Shown here: piece by piece, positions 45,155 to 53,629 of the stretch
Layout: every line of letters begins with the position of its first letter
Numbering within the stretch: the stretch's first letter is position 1
Origin: Opitutaceae bacterium
GTDB lineage: Bacteria; Verrucomicrobiota; Verrucomicrobiia; Opitutales; Opitutaceae
DNA: 64,000 nucleotides
Assembly (NCBI GenBank): GCA_027482185.1
Contig: JAIXWF010000015.1
Coordinates: forward strand, 248,001 to 312,000
Direction of reading: 5' to 3'
Translations under genes and position numbers: made by a program
Notes under the pieces: model-generated
What the model was told of the DNA's origin: nothing
The model's database searches: none
Seen by the model: the letters and a program-made list of their open reading frames with translations, nothing else

Positions 45155-45946
45155 GTGAAACTCGCCGTCTTCAAATTCGCTCTCCTCGCCGTCCTCGCGG
45201 CGATCCCGGCCCAGGCCCTCTCGGTCCTGGAGCTGTCGAGCGATGAAGCCTTCGCGAAGTTCACCGCGGCCGCGTCGTGGTCCCAGGAAGCCGGCGTCAA
45301 TGTCCGCTGGGGCAACAACGGCAAGGGCGGCCTCTGGGAAATGGCCTTGGTCGACGCCAAGGACAACGCCGTCGCCGGCACCACCCGCCAGGGCAAGGTC
45401 GACGGCTACCGCGCCTTCGGTTTCGATTACGCCAAGGGCACCGCCACCGCGGCCCTCGCCGGTTTCAAATCCGCGCAAACCACGCTGGGCGACGCCGAAC
45501 TCAACACCGTCATCATCCGCGTCCGGGGCGACGATGCGCGCGAGGACGAAGACGAAGACGACGACGGCAAGGGCAAAGGCAAAGGGAAGAACCAGGACGA
45601 CGACGACGACGCCAGCGTCGCCGCCCTCGCCGGTCTCAGCATTTCTTTCGGCTCCGAAGTCTACTCGCTGGGCCAACTCGTCGGCGACAACGACTCCAAC
45701 TATCTCGTGCTGCAGGACACCCGCTTCAGCGGCGTCTGGTCGCTGTTGGCCGACGGCGTGATGTACCATGATCGCGACGACCGCGACCGCGCCCCCTTTT
45801 ACTCGGTGCGCCTGGGCACCACCACGACGTCGGTGCCCGACTCCGCCGCGACCTTCGGTCTGATCTCCGCCGCGCTGCTCGGCACGATTTTGATCCGCCG
45901 GCGTATGCGCGGCGGGAAGCGGGACGCTGTAAGCTTTAAGCGGTAA
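45155..45946 (+). CDS. VPDSG-CTERM sorting-domain protein with acidic low-complexity insert
   Basis: 263 aa from a GTG at 45155, with signal peptide (MKLAVFKFALLAVLAAIPAQ). The C-terminus SVPDSAATFGLISAALLGTI followed by LIRRRMRGGKR is a complete VPDSG-CTERM tripartite signal (motif, helix, basic cluster), recognised by an exosortase-like enzyme outside this window. The central region has an Asp/Glu-rich run and a Gly/Lys-rich run (about 125-150; EDEDEDDDGKGKGKGK) that might bind divalent cations. The final codons (AVSFKR) and the stop are encoded by the start of a heptamer array, so the C-terminal tail has been extended or replaced by repeat sequence. Function unknown. Confidence 0.82.
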   Translation: MKLAVFKFALLAVLAAIPAQALSVLELSSDEAFAKFTAAASWSQEAGVNVRWGNNGKGGLWEMALVDAKDNAVAGTTRQGKVDGYRAFGFDYAKGTATAALAGFKSAQTTLGDAELNTVIIRVRGDDAREDEDEDDDGKGKGKGKNQDDDDDASVAALAGLSISFGSEVYSLGQLVGDNDSNYLVLQDTRFSGVWSLLADGVMYHDRDDRDRAPFYSVRLGTTTTSVPDSAATFGLISAALLGTILIRRRMRGGKRDAVSFKR

Positions 45947-46096
45947 GCTGAAAGCGTTCAGCGATCAGCCTTCAGCGGTCAGCCAACACGACGGCGCTCC
46001 GCGGCGCTGCCGAACTTTTCGCCGGCTCGACCCTGCCCTGCGATCGGTGCTTTCACTGCTTTCCGCTTACCGCTTTCAGCTTTCAGCTTCCCGCTT
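45930..46096. repeat. Paired inverted heptamer arrays between convergent genes
   Basis: Left array: eight units TAAGCNN/TCAGCNN at 45930-45985. Right array: six units NNNGCTT at 46055-46096, largely the reverse complement of the left. The arrays overlap the stop of the VPDSG gene and abut the stop of the lipoprotein gene at 46098, so both convergent transcripts end within a potential long stem. Confidence 0.82.
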
Positions 46097-46097
46097 T

Positions 46098-46739
46098 CTA
46101 TAGCTTCGCCGCGCGCGGCAGCGCGGCCGCGATTTCGCCGGCCAGCGCATCGACGGCCGCGCTGAGCTGGGCCACGAGCGCGGCTTCGTTTTTTCCGTCC
46201 CAGCGCAGGTCCGCCGACAGGAAATCGCCGCGGCCCAAAATCGTCCCCGCGGCACCGGCCGTCGCGGCCGCCTGCAGCGTCCACCCCGCGCGAAAACGCA
46301 CCCCGCCGTCGGCCGTGCCTTCGCAGGCCAGCACGCGGATCGCCAGAATCACGCCGGTGCCGTCCGCCGGCGTGCGGCCGGCGCCGAGCGCCACCTCCGC
46401 GGCCGCGCCGCGGCCCAGCAGGCTCTCGCGCACCACGCGCGCCACGCCGGCCTCGAGGCCCTCGCCCCAGCGCGCAAAATCGCGGTAGCGGATCTCGTGC
46501 TCGCCGGCCCGCACGATCAGCGGCCGCGAGCGCAGGTACGCCGCGAGCTCCACCGGCTGCAGGTACACGCGCGCCGTGCCCGCCGGCCCGGTCGGCGTCG
46601 CCGCCGGCGTGCGCAGGACGTAGAACCGCGTCGGGTCCGCCTCCGCCTTCGGCAACGGCACCGACAGGCAGCCCGACAGCAACAACCCGCCGCCAAGGGC
46701 GGCGATTCCGGCAAGACGCGAGACACGGACGGCGTTCAT
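46098..46739 (-). CDS. ABC-type transport auxiliary lipoprotein (PqiC-like)
   Basis: 213 aa from the ATG at 46739. Lipoprotein signal with lipobox LLLSGC. The mature part begins PLPKAEADPTRFYVLR, then VYLQPVELAAYLRSRPLIVRAGEHEIRYRDFARWGEGLEAGV, read in parts as VELAAYLRSRPLIVR and YRDFARWGEGLE, typical of the ABC_trans_aux/PqiC family. It is anchored to the outer membrane and presumably receives lipid from the MCE ring. Last gene of the operon mlaE-mlaF-mlaD-lipoprotein. Confidence 0.85.
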   Translation of the reverse strand: MNAVRVSRLAGIAALGGGLLLSGCLSVPLPKAEADPTRFYVLRTPAATPTGPAGTARVYLQPVELAAYLRSRPLIVRAGEHEIRYRDFARWGEGLEAGVARVVRESLLGRGAAAEVALGAGRTPADGTGVILAIRVLACEGTADGGVRFRAGWTLQAAATAGAAGTILGRGDFLSADLRWDGKNEAALVAQLSAAVDALAGEIAAALPRAAKL

Positions 46740-46770
46740 GGCAAAAAGGACGGGGGACAAAGGCGGCCGT

Positions 46771-47772
46771 TCACTCCGGCCGCTTGCGGCCCGTGATCAG
46801 GGCGTTGGGATTGCGTTCGAGGAAATCGACGAGCCGCGTCACCGCGTCGGCGGATTCGTTCAGCCGCACCAACGTGGCGGCCACGTCGGCGCCGACGCCG
46901 CTCTGCGCCGCGAGAAAGGCCTCCGTCGCCGCCGCGGCCGTGCTGAAGTTGCGCAACGTTTTCCGCGTCTCGGCCAGGGTCTCGGCCACGCCGGTGCCGA
47001 GCGGGCCGATCTGGCCGTCGAGTTTCGCGATCACCGCGCGCAGGTCGGTCACCGCGGCGTTGAGATTTTCGAACGTCTTCCGGTACTCGGGATTCGAGGC
47101 CAGGGCCTCGACCTGCGCGCCGGTCTTCTTCCACTGCTCGGCCAGGCCGCGGAGGTCGACGCCGTCGATTTCCTTCCGCGCCGTCTGCGCGAGGGTGCTG
47201 ATGTCGCGGGCGAGACCGGCGAGGTCCAGTTTCTTGATGTTGGAAAGCACCTCGCCGATGCCGGCCTGGAATTCGGAGATTGCCGACGGGATCTGCGGCA
47301 CGACGACGTAGCGCTCGCCGGGCGCCGGCGGGGCCGGCGGGTACTCCTTCGGGTCCTTGAAATCCAATTCCACGAAGAGCAGGCCGGTCGCGAGGCCCGC
47401 GACGCCGAGCTGCGCGCGCAGCCCGCGCTCGACGAGTTTTTCCAGCGCGGCGCGGCTCGCGACGTCGATCAGGACGCCGGCCGGATCCGTGACCATGTTG
47501 CGGTTCAGCTCGCAGACCACGGCGACGACGGAGCGGTTGTTCGCGCCGTCGTAGCGGATGTTGATCGCGGTGACGCGGCCGACGCGCACGCCGCGCAGCT
47601 TCACCGCGGAGCCCTGGTCGAGGCCGCTGATGGACTCGTTGAAATAGACGACGAAGCGTTCCGGTTTCTCGAAGAACGAAATCCCGCCGAACGACAGCAG
47701 CGCCAGCACCAGGAGCGCGAAGGCCCCGATGACAAAGGCGCCGACGATGGCGGGACTGACTTTCGTTTTCAC
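46771..47772 (-). CDS. MlaD/MCE-family lipid transport protein
   Basis: 333 aa starting at a GTG (47772). One N-terminal membrane helix (VSPAIVGAFVIGAFALLVLA) precedes the MCE domain (FVVYFNESISGLDQGSAVKLRGVRVGRV, read as VYFNESISGLDQGSAVKLRG near 42-61). Then comes a long alpha-helical region with VEALASNPEYRKTFENLNAAV and TLAETRKTLRNFS. It forms the periplasmic hexameric ring that moves phospholipids between membranes. No purine-rich ribosome site is visible upstream, so the exact start is less certain. It is 47 bases after mlaF. Confidence 0.87.
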   Translation of the reverse strand: MKTKVSPAIVGAFVIGAFALLVLALLSFGGISFFEKPERFVVYFNESISGLDQGSAVKLRGVRVGRVTAINIRYDGANNRSVVAVVCELNRNMVTDPAGVLIDVASRAALEKLVERGLRAQLGVAGLATGLLFVELDFKDPKEYPPAPPAPGERYVVVPQIPSAISEFQAGIGEVLSNIKKLDLAGLARDISTLAQTARKEIDGVDLRGLAEQWKKTGAQVEALASNPEYRKTFENLNAAVTDLRAVIAKLDGQIGPLGTGVAETLAETRKTLRNFSTAAAATEAFLAAQSGVGADVAATLVRLNESADAVTRLVDFLERNPNALITGRKRPE

Positions 47773-47819
47773 GCGGGGAGGAAGTTGGGCGGGATCGGAC
47801 GGATTGGACAGGCGTAACT

Positions 47820-48626
47820 TCAGCGCGGGCCGCCGCCGGGCGGGACCACGACGTCGGTGCGCCGCAGGAAATCGGTCACCCTCGGATCCCGCGAAGCGAG
47901 CGCGAGTTCCTTCGGCGCGCCCTCGGCGATGATGCCCTTGGCCTGCCGGTCGAGCATGATCGTGCGGTCGCCGATGCCGAAGATCGAAGCCAGTTCGTGC
48001 GACACGATCACGATGGTGGTGCCGAGCGTGTCGCGCACCTGCAGGACCAATTCGTCCATCTTCCGCGAGGTCACGGGATCCAGGCCCGCCGAGGGTTCGT
48101 CGAAAAACACGATCTCCGGGTCGAGCGCCAGCGCCCGCGCCAGACCGGCGCGTTTCCTCATGCCGCCGCTGATCTCGGCCGGATAGTGGTCCTCGAAACC
48201 CGAGAGGCCCACCTGCGCCAGCTTCAACGTCGCAAGCTCCAGAATTTCCGGCTTCGACAGCAGCGCATATTCCTCCAGCGGCAACGCGACGTTTTCCCGC
48301 AGCGTCAACGACGACCACAGCGCCCCGCTCTGGAAGAGCACGCCGAAGGTTTTGAGCATCGCGCGGCGCCCCGCCGCATCCGTTGCCGCGAACGAACGGC
48401 CGAAGAAGTGCACGTTGCCCGCGCGCAACGGGTTCAGCCCGACCAGATGGCGGAGCAGCGTGCTCTTGCCGCAGCCGGAACCGCCGATGATGAAGAAAAT
48501 CTCGCCGCGCTTCACGGTGAAGGAGACGTTCTCGAGCAGCGTCGTTTCGCCGTAGCCGCAGGCGATCCCGGCCACGTCGATGGCGGGCAATTCGGCGGAC
48601 GGCGCAGGAGCAGGCACGGCGGTCAT
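47820..48626 (-). CDS. MlaF-like ABC transporter ATPase
   Basis: 268 aa. Walker A GGSGCGKSTLLRHLVG (about 52-67), Q-loop LFQSGALWSSLTLRENVALPL (seen as FQSGALWSSLTLRENV), signature ISGGMRKRAGLARAL, Walker B PEIVFFDEPSAGLDPVTS and H-loop His in VSHELASIF. The SGALWSSLT and GMRKRAGLARA segments are characteristic of MlaF/MCE-associated ATPases. It powers lipid transport by the permease at 48630, from which it is separated by 3 bases. Confidence 0.94.
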   Translation of the reverse strand: MTAVPAPAPSAELPAIDVAGIACGYGETTLLENVSFTVKRGEIFFIIGGSGCGKSTLLRHLVGLNPLRAGNVHFFGRSFAATDAAGRRAMLKTFGVLFQSGALWSSLTLRENVALPLEEYALLSKPEILELATLKLAQVGLSGFEDHYPAEISGGMRKRAGLARALALDPEIVFFDEPSAGLDPVTSRKMDELVLQVRDTLGTTIVIVSHELASIFGIGDRTIMLDRQAKGIIAEGAPKELALASRDPRVTDFLRRTDVVVPPGGGPR

Positions 48627-48629
48627 CGT

Positions 48630-49757
48630 TTACCAGCCCAAGGCGTTGAAGAGCACGGCGAACACCGCGTCCGCCACAATGATCAGCAAAATCGCCGTCA
48701 CGACCGCCGAGGTCGCCGCGCGCCCGACGCCCATCGCGCTGCGCTCCGCCTGAAGGCCGCGCAGGCAGCCCGCGAGGCCGACGATCAGGCCGAAGGCGCC
48801 GGCCTTGATCACGCCGACCATGATGTCGGAGAGGTCGACGATCGTCTTCATCTCGACCCAGTAAGCCGTCGGCGGGATCGAGAGCAGGCCCATCGCCACA
48901 ACCATGCCGCCGATCACGCCGAGGGCATTCGCATAGAGCGCGAGCAGCGGCATCATCACCGCGAGCGCGAGCATCCGCGGCAGCACGAGAAATTGCACCG
49001 CGGGAATGCCGAGCGTCTCGAGCGCGTCGATTTCCTCGTTGCTCTTCATGTTGCCGAGCGTCGCGGCGAACGCCGCCCCGGTCCGGCCCGCGAGCACGAC
49101 CGCCGTCATCATCGCGCCCATTTCCCGCACCATCGAGAGGCCGATCAGGTCCGCGATCCAGATGTCGCCGCCGAATTGCCGCAGCACGATCGCGCCCGTG
49201 TACGCCAGCGTCACGCCGACGAGAAAACTGATGAGGCTCACGATCGGCAGCGCCATCGCGCCGCACTGCTGCATCTCGTGCAGCGTGTCCCGCCAGCGGA
49301 AACGCCGCGGCGAACGCACCGCCTGCACCGCGCTCAGCGTGCACTCGCCGACAAACCGCGAGATCTCGCCGGCCTTGCCCAGGCTCTCCTGCGCCGCCAA
49401 CCCGACCTGCGTCAGGAAACTCTCCGAGCGGTCGAAGGGCACGCAGGTTTCCTGCACGCCTTCCAACTGCCGCACCAGCGCCCGGATCTGCTCCGGCACG
49501 GCGTCGAGGTCGCAGTGCAGCCCTTCCACGCGCGCCCAGCGCGCCACCTCGTGGACAAAGAGCGGCAACGTGCTGTCCCACGCCGCCAAGTCCGCGGTCC
49601 GCACCGCCACGCGTTCCGGTTTCCGTCCCGCCAACACGTCCGCCCAGACCGGCCGCGGCTCCGTCAGCTGCCAACGCCCGCCGAGCACGACCTCCAGCCG
49701 GCCGCCCTCGAGGGTCGCGGCGACCGTCGCGGGCTGGATTTCCGGCATCGTCGGCAT
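48630..49757 (-). CDS. STAS-MlaE lipid transport permease
   Basis: 375 aa. An N-terminal STAS/MlaB-like segment (about 1-105; AAWDSTLPLFVHEVARW) is fused to the MlaE permease (about 145-375) with the family motifs RQFGGDIWIADLIGLSMVREMGAMMTAVVLAGRTGAAF (in parts: LIGLSMVREMGAMMTAVVLAGRTG), GNMKSNEEIDALETLGI and FGLIVGLAGCLRG. Five membrane helices are apparent. The start is the ATG at 49757 (49748 also possible); the frame to 49799 would overlap the divergent promoter. First gene of the operon. Confidence 0.9.
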   Translation of the reverse strand: MPTMPEIQPATVAATLEGGRLEVVLGGRWQLTEPRPVWADVLAGRKPERVAVRTADLAAWDSTLPLFVHEVARWARVEGLHCDLDAVPEQIRALVRQLEGVQETCVPFDRSESFLTQVGLAAQESLGKAGEISRFVGECTLSAVQAVRSPRRFRWRDTLHEMQQCGAMALPIVSLISFLVGVTLAYTGAIVLRQFGGDIWIADLIGLSMVREMGAMMTAVVLAGRTGAAFAATLGNMKSNEEIDALETLGIPAVQFLVLPRMLALAVMMPLLALYANALGVIGGMVVAMGLLSIPPTAYWVEMKTIVDLSDIMVGVIKAGAFGLIVGLAGCLRGLQAERSAMGVGRAATSAVVTAILLIIVADAVFAVLFNALGW

Positions 49758-49813
49758 CGCGCGGAAGTTCACCCGTGACAACGCCCGCCGCCAGACCAAT
49801 TTTCCGCGCCTCC

Positions 49814-50458
49814 ATGCCGCGCTTCGCCACGTTGCTCCTCGATCTCGACGGCACCCTCGTCGACGCCTTCACGACGATCCATCGCAGCTACGTGCACACG
49901 CTGCCGCAGTTCGGCCGGCCCGCGCCCACGATGGAGGAAGTCCGCCGTGCCGTCGGCGGCGGTTTGGAAAACGCGATGCGCCGATTTCTGCCCGAGGCGC
50001 AGATCGCCGAGGCCGTCCGCGTCCACCTCGCCCACTCCGACAAAATTCTGCTCGAGGATCCCGTGCTCTTTCCCGGCGCCCTCGAGCTCGTGCGCGCGCA
50101 GCACGCCGCCGGCGCCGTCCTCGCCGTCTTCACCAACAAGCGCGGCGACCACGCCCGCCGTCTCTGCACGCACCTCGGCCTCGATCCCTACCTGCGCGGC
50201 GTCTACGGCGCCAAGGACACGCCCTGGGTGAAACCGCAGCCCGAATTCGCCGCCCATGTCCTCGCGCAACTCGGCGCCGCGCCCGCGACCACGTTGCTGA
50301 TCGGCGATTCGCCCTACGACATCCAAGGCGCCCACGCCGGCGGCTTCCCCTGCTGGTGCGTCACCACCGGCACGCACGACGCCGCGCAGCTCGCGGCCGA
50401 CCGCGCCGACGCCGTCTTCCCCGACCTCTTCGCCCTCGCCGCCGCGCTCCCCGTCTGA
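49814..50458 (+). CDS. HAD-superfamily hydrolase, phosphoglycolate phosphatase-like
   Basis: 214 aa. HAD motif I LLLDLDGTLVDAF at the N-terminus, motif II VFTNKRG, motif III Lys in TPWVKPQPE and motif IV LLIGDSPYDIQGAHAGG. The alpha-helical cap between motifs I and II identifies subfamily IA, which includes Gph and beta-phosphoglucomutase. The substrate is not determined; phosphoglycolate is the usual prediction. The ATG at 49814 directly precedes motif I. Divergent from the Mla operon and convergent with the DUF2721 gene. Confidence 0.88.
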   Translation: MPRFATLLLDLDGTLVDAFTTIHRSYVHTLPQFGRPAPTMEEVRRAVGGGLENAMRRFLPEAQIAEAVRVHLAHSDKILLEDPVLFPGALELVRAQHAAGAVLAVFTNKRGDHARRLCTHLGLDPYLRGVYGAKDTPWVKPQPEFAAHVLAQLGAAPATTLLIGDSPYDIQGAHAGGFPCWCVTTGTHDAAQLAADRADAVFPDLFALAAALPV

Positions 50459-50473
50459 AGCAGGGGGAGGAGC

Positions 50474-50584
50474 GGTCAGCGATCAGCTTTCAGCGATCAG
50501 CAGATCGCCGATCCGCCTTCCGCTCCGGTCGCCTCAAGCTGAGCGCTGACCGCTGATCGCTTTCAGCTTATAGCTTACAACTTC
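50474..50584. repeat. Paired inverted heptamer arrays between convergent genes
   Basis: Left: GGTCAGC, GATCAGC, TTTCAGC, GATCAGC at 50474-50501. Right: GCGCTGA/CCGCTGA/TAGCTTA-type units at 50536-50584, roughly complementary to the left. The right array overlaps the stop codon of the DUF2721 gene (50575). Confidence 0.8.
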
Positions 50585-51027
50585 TCCGCCCGCTCCACTT
50601 CGACGCGGAGCGCCCAGAGCGACATGAAGATGTCGCGCAAAAATGCCACCAGCGACGCGATCAGGCACATGATGCTGGCGACGAAAATGACCACGAGTTC
50701 GAAGCCGAAATCCGGCTCGGCCGTCGCGTCCACGAAGATCGCCATCACGAGCACGCAGGACAGCAGCATGCTGAAGCCGGCGAACGTCACCGCGATGCGC
50801 ATGAGTTTCGCGCGCCGCCACATGATGCCGATCTGGTCCTCGATGTGCGCGCGTTCGCCGACCGGCGCGGCGTGGATCTGCCCGGCCAAAATGCGCGTGC
50901 GGTCCACGATGCGGCCCATGCGGTTCGTCAGCGTCAACATCAGCGCCCCGACGCCCGACAGCAGAATCACCGGCGTGATCGCGAGCTGGATGACGGGGAG
51001 AAACGAATTCGGCGTGAGCGTTTCCAT
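50575..51027 (-). CDS. DUF2721 family membrane protein
   Basis: 150 aa from the ATG at 51027 (METLTPNSFLPVIQLAITPV). Three hydrophobic helices at about 8-33, 74-95 and 105-130. The segments ITPVILLSGVGALMLTLTNRMGRIVDRTR (seen as LLSGVGALMLTLTNRMGRIV) and ALRVEVE at the C-terminus are typical of DUF2721. Function unknown. The last two codons and the stop are encoded by a heptamer array. An ATG at 51081 would add 18 Gly-rich residues and is less likely. Confidence 0.82.
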   Translation of the reverse strand: METLTPNSFLPVIQLAITPVILLSGVGALMLTLTNRMGRIVDRTRILAGQIHAAPVGERAHIEDQIGIMWRRAKLMRIAVTFAGFSMLLSCVLVMAIFVDATAEPDFGFELVVIFVASIMCLIASLVAFLRDIFMSLWALRVEVERAEKL

Positions 51028-51124
51028 TCCCGCCACCGTGAGGCTTCCGCCCCCGCCGAGTCGAGCCGCGTTCCCGTCCACCCCCGCCCTTGACCGCCCC
51101 CGCCCACGGTAGATGTTGCCAAGA

Positions 51125-51257
51125 GCGATCAGCGGTCAGCTGTCAGCGCTCAGCTTGCAGCGCCCAGCCTTCCGTTTCCCGATTTCCCGATTTTCCAATT
51201 TTCCGATTTTCCGATTTTCTCAGCTCTCCGGTTTCCGGTCTCCGCATTCCGGTTTTC
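51125..51257. repeat. 133-bp heptamer array upstream of recD2
   Basis: Nineteen consecutive 7-bp steps can be laid out from 51125 to 51257. Unit type changes gradually from GCGGTCA to GATTTTCC-like (locally 8-bp period) to GGTTTCC. The array is open in the recD2 frame and would encode a Phe/Ser-rich leader if translation began at 51113. Confidence 0.85.
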
Positions 51258-51268
51258 ATCTCCCCGCC

Positions 51269-53629
51269 TTGCCTCCTCCGCCTTCCCCCGCCGCCCCCGC
51301 CACGCTCACCGGCGTGATCGAGCGGATCATTTTTCTCAACGAGGAGAACCACTACACGATCGCGGAGTTCCGGCCGGATGCGCCGCCCGCCGCCGTCGCC
51401 GCCCGCGAACCCGCCTCCCGCGCCCGGCCCGACACCGTCACCGTCGTCGGCGCCCTCCCCGGCGTCGAATGCGGCGAGACGCTCCACCTTCAGGGCGAAT
51501 GGACGCACCACGCCCAGCACGGCGCCCAGTTCAAGGTCGGCGCGTTCCGCAGCGAGCTCCCGGCCAGCGTGTATGGGATCCGCAAATACCTCGGCAGCGG
51601 CCTCGTCACCGGCATCGGCAAGGTCTACGCCAACAAGATCGTCGACGCCTTCGGCACCGACACCTTCCGCGTCCTCAGCGAGGAATCCGGCCGCCTCCGC
51701 GACGTCCCCGGCATCGGCAAGAAGCGCGCCACCGCGATCAAGCAGGCCTGGGACGCCAAGCGCACGGAACGCGAGCTCTACATTTTCCTCCAGACCTACG
51801 GCGTCACGCCGTCGCAGTGCGTGAAACTCGTCCAGCACTACGGCGCCGAAGCCAAAACGATCCTCACCACGCAGCCCTACAAGGTCGCGCGCGAGATCGA
51901 CGGCATCGGTTTCAAGACCGCCGACCGCATCGCGATCAATCTCGGCTTCGCCAACGACGCCCCGCCCCGCCTCGACGCCGGCCTCATCTACGCCCTCGAA
52001 ACGCTGCAGGAGGAGGGCCACACCGCCTTCCGCGAGGCCGATCTCATCGACCACACCGCCGGCCTGCTCGAAACCGATTCCCGTTTCCTCGCCGCCCGCA
52101 TCGAAGCCCTCGTCGCCGCCAAGGCGTTGGTTCGCCAAGCTCACCAGCACTCAGCGCTCAGCCCTCAGCTCTCAGCCCAAAACCCAGAACTCAAAACCCA
52201 AAACCCAAAACTCCTTCCGCCCAACTCCGCACCCCAAACTCCAAACTCCGAACCGGCCGCGCCCGGCGCGGCCTTGATTCAGCTGCCGCACCACGATCGC
52301 GCGGAACAGAAAATCGCCGCCACCGTCCACCGCCTCAACCGCGTGCCCAGCGGCTTGCCGCCGATCAAGATCGATGCCGCCGTCGCCTGGGCCGAGGAAA
52401 AGGCCGGCTTCGTCTTCGCGGAACTGCAACGCACCGCGCTCCGCCACGCGCTCGCCCACAAGTTCACCGTCCTCACCGGCGGCCCCGGCACCGGCAAGAC
52501 CACCATCCTCCGCGCCCTCGTCGAGATCCTCAAAGCCAAGAAGGTCCGCGTCCACCTCGCCGCCCCCACCGGCCGCGCCGCCCAGCGCCTCTCCGAGACC
52601 ACCGGCGGCTTCGCCACCACGATCCACCGGCTGCTGAAATTCGACGCCGCCAACGGCGGCTTCACCGCCAACGAGAACACGCCCCTCGCCACCGATTTCC
52701 TCATCGTCGACGAGGCCTCGATGCTCGACTCGCGCCTCGCCGCCGCGCTCCTCCAGGCCGTGCCGTCGCGCGCGCACCTGCTGCTCGTCGGCGACACCGA
52801 CCAATTGCCCAGCGTCGGCGCGGGCAACGTGCTCAAAGATCTCATCGCCACGGAACGCATTCCCGTCACGCGCCTCGCCGTCATCTTCCGCCAGCAGGGC
52901 CAAAGCCAGATCGTCACCGTCGCCCACGCCATCAACGCCGGCGACCCCACCCTCCCCGCCGTCCTCCCCGAAGTCGCCAACGCCCAGGTCTGGGCCGATC
53001 TCAATTTCATCGCCGCCACCGACGCCGAAGACTGCCTCGCCAAGGTCCGCCTCCTCGTCACCGAGTTCATTCCGCAAAAACTCAAGTGGCCGCACCCGGT
53101 CAACGACGTGCAGATCCTCGCCCCCATGCACAAGGGCGTCGCCGGCGTCGGCAACCTCAACGCCCAGCTCCAGGCCACGCTCAACCCCCACGCCCGCGGC
53201 CTCCGCACCGTCGCCGGCGAATTCCGTCCGGGCGACAAGATCATCCAGCTGCGCAACAACTACGACAAAAACGTCTTCAACGGCGACATCGGCTCCGTGG
53301 TCGGCATCGATGCCGACGCCGGCACGCTCGACGCCGACTTCGACGGCCAGCGCCTCACCTTCGAGCGCGGCGAACTCGGCGACCTCGCCCTCGCCTACGC
53401 CATCAGCATCCACAAAAGCCAAGGTTCGGAATACCCCGTCGTCATCGTGCCGCTGCTCAAGGCGCACTTCATGATGCTGCAACGCAACCTGCTCTACACC
53501 GCCATCACCCGCGGCAAGAAGAAGGTCTTCCTCGTCGGCGAACCCGCCGCCTACGGCATGGCCGTGCGCAACAGCGAATCGAAACTCCGCGTCACCCATC
53601 TGCGCGAAAAAATCGCCGCCACGGCCTGA
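51269..53629 (+). CDS. recD2: RecD2-type ATP-dependent DNA helicase with heptamer-array insertion
   Basis: 786 aa from TTG at 51269. Order: N-terminal OB-like domain (TLTGVIERIIFLNEENHYTI), helix-hairpin-helix region (GIGKVYANKIV, VPGIGKKRATAI, GIGFKTADRIA), then SF1B helicase motifs: Walker A GGPGTGKTT, APTGRAAQRLSE, Walker B IVDEASMLD, VGDTDQLPSVGAGNVL, IFRQ, and the C-terminal DLALAYAISIHKSQGSEYP and YTAITRGKK. These identify RecD2, a 5'-3' DNA helicase in repair. Residues about 294-328 are encoded by an in-frame 105-bp heptamer array between the winged-helix-like region and the helicase core. The ATG at 51113 is an alternative start but would add a repeat-encoded leader; the TTG context (TTTTCATC...CCGCC) resembles that of rhaB. 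Confidence 0.9.
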   Translation: MPPPPSPAAPATLTGVIERIIFLNEENHYTIAEFRPDAPPAAVAAREPASRARPDTVTVVGALPGVECGETLHLQGEWTHHAQHGAQFKVGAFRSELPASVYGIRKYLGSGLVTGIGKVYANKIVDAFGTDTFRVLSEESGRLRDVPGIGKKRATAIKQAWDAKRTERELYIFLQTYGVTPSQCVKLVQHYGAEAKTILTTQPYKVAREIDGIGFKTADRIAINLGFANDAPPRLDAGLIYALETLQEEGHTAFREADLIDHTAGLLETDSRFLAARIEALVAAKALVRQAHQHSALSPQLSAQNPELKTQNPKLLPPNSAPQTPNSEPAAPGAALIQLPHHDRAEQKIAATVHRLNRVPSGLPPIKIDAAVAWAEEKAGFVFAELQRTALRHALAHKFTVLTGGPGTGKTTILRALVEILKAKKVRVHLAAPTGRAAQRLSETTGGFATTIHRLLKFDAANGGFTANENTPLATDFLIVDEASMLDSRLAAALLQAVPSRAHLLLVGDTDQLPSVGAGNVLKDLIATERIPVTRLAVIFRQQGQSQIVTVAHAINAGDPTLPAVLPEVANAQVWADLNFIAATDAEDCLAKVRLLVTEFIPQKLKWPHPVNDVQILAPMHKGVAGVGNLNAQLQATLNPHARGLRTVAGEFRPGDKIIQLRNNYDKNVFNGDIGSVVGIDADAGTLDADFDGQRLTFERGELGDLALAYAISIHKSQGSEYPVVIVPLLKAHFMMLQRNLLYTAITRGKKKVFLVGEPAAYGMAVRNSESKLRVTHLREKIAATA
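52148..52252 (+). repeat. 105-bp heptamer array inside the recD2 coding sequence
   Basis: Fifteen exact 7-bp steps: four CNCTCAG units, then CCCAAAA-type, then CTCCAAA-type units. 105 bp equals 35 codons, so the frame is kept. The encoded peptide is Ser/Gln/Asn/Pro-rich (ALSPQLSAQNPELKTQNPKL) and lies in an expected linker. Confidence 0.9.

Noticed and set aside
47773-49872. A single minus-strand frame joining the MlaD gene to upstream sequence as one 1033-aa protein
   Set aside because: The upstream part is a shifted reading of the MlaF and MlaE genes, both of which have complete proper frames.
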